Part shown: positions 5,575 to 8,324 of the stretch, piece after piece
How the letters are laid out: every line of letters begins with the position of its first letter
Position numbering within the stretch: position 1 is the stretch's first letter
Assembly (NCBI GenBank): GCA_003564775.1
Contig: PXEI01000291.1
Coordinates: 1 to 8,324, forward strand
From: Spirochaetaceae bacterium
GTDB taxonomy: Bacteria > Spirochaetota > Spirochaetia > DSM-27196 > SLAA01
Direction: 5' to 3'
Length of the DNA: 8,324 nt
The notes under the pieces: generated by a model
The model's database searches: none
What the model was told of the DNA's origin: nothing
Seen by the model: the letters and a program-made list of their open reading frames with translations, nothing else
Program-made: the position numbers and the translations under genes

Positions 5575-6419
5575 CGCGTATCCACCCTGCCCACCGAACC
5601 AAACAGCTGCATCTTCTCCGCAACCGCCTTCTTGACTGCCTCACGAAGCTCGCGAAACTGCACCCGCGGATCGTGGTTGTAGCTTCCCGTATAGGCACGC
5701 TCAAGGGTGCTGTTTACGGCTCTTTTTATGTGTGTATCAATATTGACCTTGGCCGCGCCGGCATTAATTGCTGTGCGGAGCACCGACTCAGGTATGCTTG
5801 TACCACCATGCATGACCAGAGGTACGGGCGATGTCTTGAGCAGGTTCAACAACAACTCAAGGTCAGGCTCGGACAGGCCGTCGGTTCGGCCGGGGGTGTT
5901 GCCAAACGATACAGCAAGGTAGTCAACGCCGGTCGCCTCAACATAGCGCTTGAGATCCTCCGGCCGGGTGGTCTCGGTGCGCTGCTCACCGGTCTCCTCA
6001 TCCCATGTCTCCCCAATCTGGGCCTCAAACCCTACACCGGCAGCATGCGCAAACCGAGCAGCTTCACGAACCACCTTGACGTTCTTCTCATAAGGCAGGC
6101 GCGATACATCCAACATAACCGAGTCGAACCCGGCTTCAATGACGCTCCGCACCGTCTCAAAGTCCGCTCCATGATCAAGGTGAACAAAAAGCGGCACCTC
6201 CGCCTCCGCTCTGAGTTCGTTGCAGAGAGCAGTGACGTAGCGCAGGCCAGCGTGAGCCAGGCCGCCCATAGTAATTCCTATAATCACCGGAGAGCGCAAC
6301 TCATTAGCCGCTGCCAGCACTCCTTTCATAGTTTCCATGTTGTAGACATTGAACTCACCAATGGCCCAACCCTCACTCGACGCGCGCGTTATCCAGCTGC
6401 GAATGTCCTCTTTACCCAT
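5571..6419 (-). CDS. Class II ketose-bisphosphate aldolase family protein, atypical metal site
   Basis: The 282-residue protein is full length for the class II fructose/tagatose-bisphosphate aldolase (FbaA/GatY/KbaY) TIM-barrel family. Visible family motifs are GEFNVYNMETM (21-31), HLDH (80-83, with catalytic Asp82 and metal ligand His83), FEAQIG (131-136), MHGGTSIP (metal ligand His204) and VNID (225-228). Such enzymes reversibly split ketose phosphates into dihydroxyacetone phosphate and an aldehyde. Two deviations stand out: GNTPG at 173-177 where the family has G-x-x-HG, so Pro176 replaces the third metal-ligand histidine, and DVS (104-106) where DGS is usual. The ATG at 6419 is chosen because GAGGTG lies just upstream; it overlaps the end of the ROK gene by eight bases. 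It lies between two kinase-type genes in one operon, so it likely acts on a phosphorylated sugar made by them. Activity and metal dependence are open. Confidence 0.88.
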   Translation of the reverse strand: MGKEDIRSWITRASSEGWAIGEFNVYNMETMKGVLAAANELRSPVIIGITMGGLAHAGLRYVTALCNELRAEAEVPLFVHLDHGADFETVRSVIEAGFDSVMLDVSRLPYEKNVKVVREAARFAHAAGVGFEAQIGETWDEETGEQRTETTRPEDLKRYVEATGVDYLAVSFGNTPGRTDGLSEPDLELLLNLLKTSPVPLVMHGGTSIPESVLRTAINAGAAKVNIDTHIKRAVNSTLERAYTGSYNHDPRVQFRELREAVKKAVAEKMQLFGSVGRVDTR

Positions 6420-7371
6420 GTTCACCTCGTTCTTTCCCAGATACCAGGTCTTCAGCCATCAGGCCAGCCCCGACCAAGGACGCACGCTCCGGGAACCTGC
6501 CCGGAACTATCTCTATCGGCTCAACCGAAGGATGGACCCGCTCCGCCACCAAAGCCTGCAATCGCATAAAGCGCTCGGCATCCGGCGGAAAGGCACCGCC
6601 ACCAATCACCACCCGTGCGGGATTGATGAGTGAGAGCGCACCGGCAAGCGCACGGGCAAGGTACATGTCCGCCTGTGCAACGACCGCCAGAGCCCAGCTC
6701 TCGCCTTTACGCGCGGCTCTACTCACTGACTCGCCGTCCGAGTCGTACCCCGCACTCCTCGCCAGAGCCGCCACGCCCGGACCGGACGCGTACATGCACA
6801 GACAACCACGGCGCCCGCAGTAACACTCAACGCCATTGGGCTCCACGCAGATATGGCCAAAGACGCTGGCTCCCGAGCGGGCACCACGGAGCACCTCACC
6901 AGCGCATATCACCGCATGCCCAATCCCTGTGCCAATGGTCAGGAACAATACTGGATCATATCCCCGTCCGGAGCCCAGGCGTGCCTCGGCTAGACCAGCG
7001 GCGAAGGAATCGGTCTCCAGCACCACCGGAACCCCAGCAGCATGCTCCAGCATCCTGGCAAGTTCGACCTCAGTGAGGCCAAGGTTCATAGCACGCACTA
7101 CTACCCGACGGCTCCGGTCTACCGTTCCGGCTATCGAAACGCCAATCGCCTCAATCTCGGCCACTCCGGGTTTGGCCCTGCCTGCCTTTATGTACCCCTG
7201 CACAACAGAGCCCACCGCAGTGATGTCTAGAGTTCCATCTGATCCGCGCTCGACTTTGCACAGCGTAGGGCGTTCGCCGCCAGGGAAGATAGTGTCATAG
7301 CCGTCTAGACTGGAGTCGAGTACCATTGAGCGTAGATTCGTTCCACCAATATCGAGGGCTAGTACCGACAT
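6412..7371 (-). CDS. ROK-family sugar kinase-like protein, altered sugar-binding residues
   Basis: The 319-residue protein has the ROK fold: phosphate loop DIGGTN (7-12), catalytic Asp121 in LETDSFAAG, TIGTGIG (145-151) and a zinc site from His173 and Cys183, Cys185 and Cys190 (GHICVEPNG...CYCGRRGC). There is no N-terminal helix-turn-helix, so it is an enzyme-type member rather than an NagC/XylR-type repressor. ROK kinases phosphorylate hexoses and their derivatives, such as glucose, fructose, allose or ManNAc. Both glutamates that normally hold the sugar are gone: Val170 stands in for Glu of the GEIGH motif, and Cys192 for Glu of GCLE. The catalytic Asp and the zinc ligands are kept, so it is probably a working protein with another substrate. 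It starts eight bases after the FGGY kinase stop and overlaps the aldolase start by eight bases. Confidence 0.9.
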   Translation of the reverse strand: MSVLALDIGGTNLRSMVLDSSLDGYDTIFPGGERPTLCKVERGSDGTLDITAVGSVVQGYIKAGRAKPGVAEIEAIGVSIAGTVDRSRRVVVRAMNLGLTEVELARMLEHAAGVPVVLETDSFAAGLAEARLGSGRGYDPVLFLTIGTGIGHAVICAGEVLRGARSGASVFGHICVEPNGVECYCGRRGCLCMYASGPGVAALARSAGYDSDGESVSRAARKGESWALAVVAQADMYLARALAGALSLINPARVVIGGGAFPPDAERFMRLQALVAERVHPSVEPIEIVPGRFPERASLVGAGLMAEDLVSGKERGEHG

Positions 7372-7379
7372 GTTTTGAC

Positions 7380-8324
7380 TCAGTTTCGCTCGCGCAGGGT
7401 GCGTTCGGTCTGCAAGTTCTGATCTCGTCTGAAGCGGTACTCGGACCTGCGCGCCGATACCTCGCTCGACAGTGTGGGGTTCGGTTCAAGAACCTTACCA
7501 ACCTTGAGCCCCATTGCTACACCGGCGCTTGCGACATTGTCATACACGCCAGCCGCAACCGCTCCAAGCATGGCGGCCCCCAGCGCCGTTGAACCGGAAC
7601 GGTCCAGTACCGAGAGTGGGCGCCCAAGATAGTCGGCCAGAAGCTGCACGTATGCATCCTGCCCGGCACCACCCCCACCACAACGGATCTCGCTGGCATC
7701 CGGAAGCGCCACCACACGGTCAATTTCCTCAACTGCGTCGCAGATACCGTGAACAACGCCTTCTATAACAGCAAACAACATGTGCTCACGACCAGCTCCG
7801 TACCGCACTCCAAGGAATGCCCCACTTGCGAGCTCATCCATAATCGGCGCGCGTTCCCCGGTCAGGTACGGCAGAAACAACGGTCCGGCAGGTCGCTGTG
7901 ACGCAGCCTGCATAACCTCATTCCAGTCAGCGCGGAAGGTGCTCCGCACCCAGTTCAGCGCGGAGCCAGCATTCTGTATACTTCCCTGCAAGCACCACGC
8001 CTCGTGCAAACAGAACATGTTCAGGCTTCGAGGTGGCATGACCTCACCACTGTCGATGGGCGTCATGATCTGAGCGCCGGTGCCCAGCATAAGCTGCATG
8101 AGACCCGGCTCCAACACGCCTGCACCAACCGCGGCGGCAGCCTGGTCACTGCACCCAACCGCAACAACTGGCGAGTCGGACAACTCAAGCTCAGAGGCAA
8201 GCTCTCTACGTAGTTTGCCAGCAACCTCTGAAGGCAGTCTGATCTCTGGTAAAACTCGGGATGGGATATCAAAGGTCTCACATGCCTCGGAGGACCAGGC
8301 CCGCTTGTTCATATCAAGCATGAG
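7380..8324 (-). CDS. FGGY-family carbohydrate kinase (xylulokinase-like), 5' end outside window
   Basis: The visible 314 residues are the C-terminal two-thirds of an FGGY kinase; roughly 190 residues of the N-terminal domain are expected beyond the window edge. Recognisable parts in order are LMLDMNKRAWS, the catalytic-Asp segment VGCSDQAAAAVGAG (Asp near residue 60 of the fragment), the phosphate motif LGTGAQ, the xylulokinase-type signature PYLTGERAPIMDELASGAFLGV, and the adenosine motif CGGGGAGQDAYVQLLADYLGRPL followed by STALGAAMLG. The family phosphorylates ketoses or polyols (xylulose, fuculose, rhamnulose, glycerol, erythritol). The PYLxGER signature favours the xylulokinase branch, whose members nevertheless cover many sugars. 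It is the upstream-most gene visible in the operon, directly before the ROK gene. The first methionine visible at 8321 is internal, since the reading frame stays open to the edge. Confidence 0.93.
   Translation of the reverse strand, partial: LMLDMNKRAWSSEACETFDIPSRVLPEIRLPSEVAGKLRRELASELELSDSPVVAVGCSDQAAAAVGAGVLEPGLMQLMLGTGAQIMTPIDSGEVMPPRSLNMFCLHEAWCLQGSIQNAGSALNWVRSTFRADWNEVMQAASQRPAGPLFLPYLTGERAPIMDELASGAFLGVRYGAGREHMLFAVIEGVVHGICDAVEEIDRVVALPDASEIRCGGGGAGQDAYVQLLADYLGRPLSVLDRSGSTALGAAMLGAVAAGVYDNVASAGVAMGLKVGKVLEPNPTLSSEVSARRSEYRFRRDQNLQTERTLRERN

Overview
The window reads as a bacterial chromosome fragment of moderately high GC. It is densely coded, with short or overlapping gene junctions and no mobile element, RNA gene or CRISPR array that I can see. 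The mix of genes suggests a free-living anaerobic or facultative fermenter. It holds a NuoE-like subunit followed by a small thioredoxin-fold ferredoxin-like gene (the order found in multimeric NAD(P)-linked [FeFe]-hydrogenase loci), a single-chain ABC permease-ATPase, a short DksA/TraR-like zinc-finger gene, an AraR-type regulator and a sugar-kinase/aldolase operon. I think a spirochaete (Spirochaetota) is the best guess, but this is inference from gene style only.

Left part (1-3795, all minus strand). Read in the direction of transcription, the order is a miniature DksA/TraR-like protein (3795-3589), a lipoprotein substrate-binding protein (3533-2460), a fused ABC permease-ATPase (2451-904), a 140-base gap, a NuoE/HndA-type [2Fe-2S] subunit (763-206), and a HndB-like protein cut by the window edge (213-1). 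The ABC pair should form an importer of the nitrate/sulfonate/taurine/thiamine-precursor superfamily with unknown substrate. The NuoE-HndB pair is probably the start of a diaphorase or hydrogenase operon that continues leftwards.

Middle (3796-5032). A short divergent intergenic region carries a perfect palindrome of GntR-operator type next to the likely start codon of a plus-strand GntR-LacI chimeric regulator (AraR architecture). It also overlaps a possible -35 box of the minus-strand DksA/ABC operon.

Right part (5044-8324, all minus strand). A tightly coupled sugar operon reads FGGY kinase (5' end outside the window), ROK protein, class II aldolase and small P-loop kinase, with junctions of +8, -8 and -4 bases. 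Together they suggest phosphorylation of a ketose or polyol and aldol cleavage to trioses or similar products. Several residues normally essential for sugar or metal binding are changed in the ROK protein and the aldolase, so the substrate is probably not one of the textbook sugars. This operon is the best candidate in the window for an undescribed pathway.
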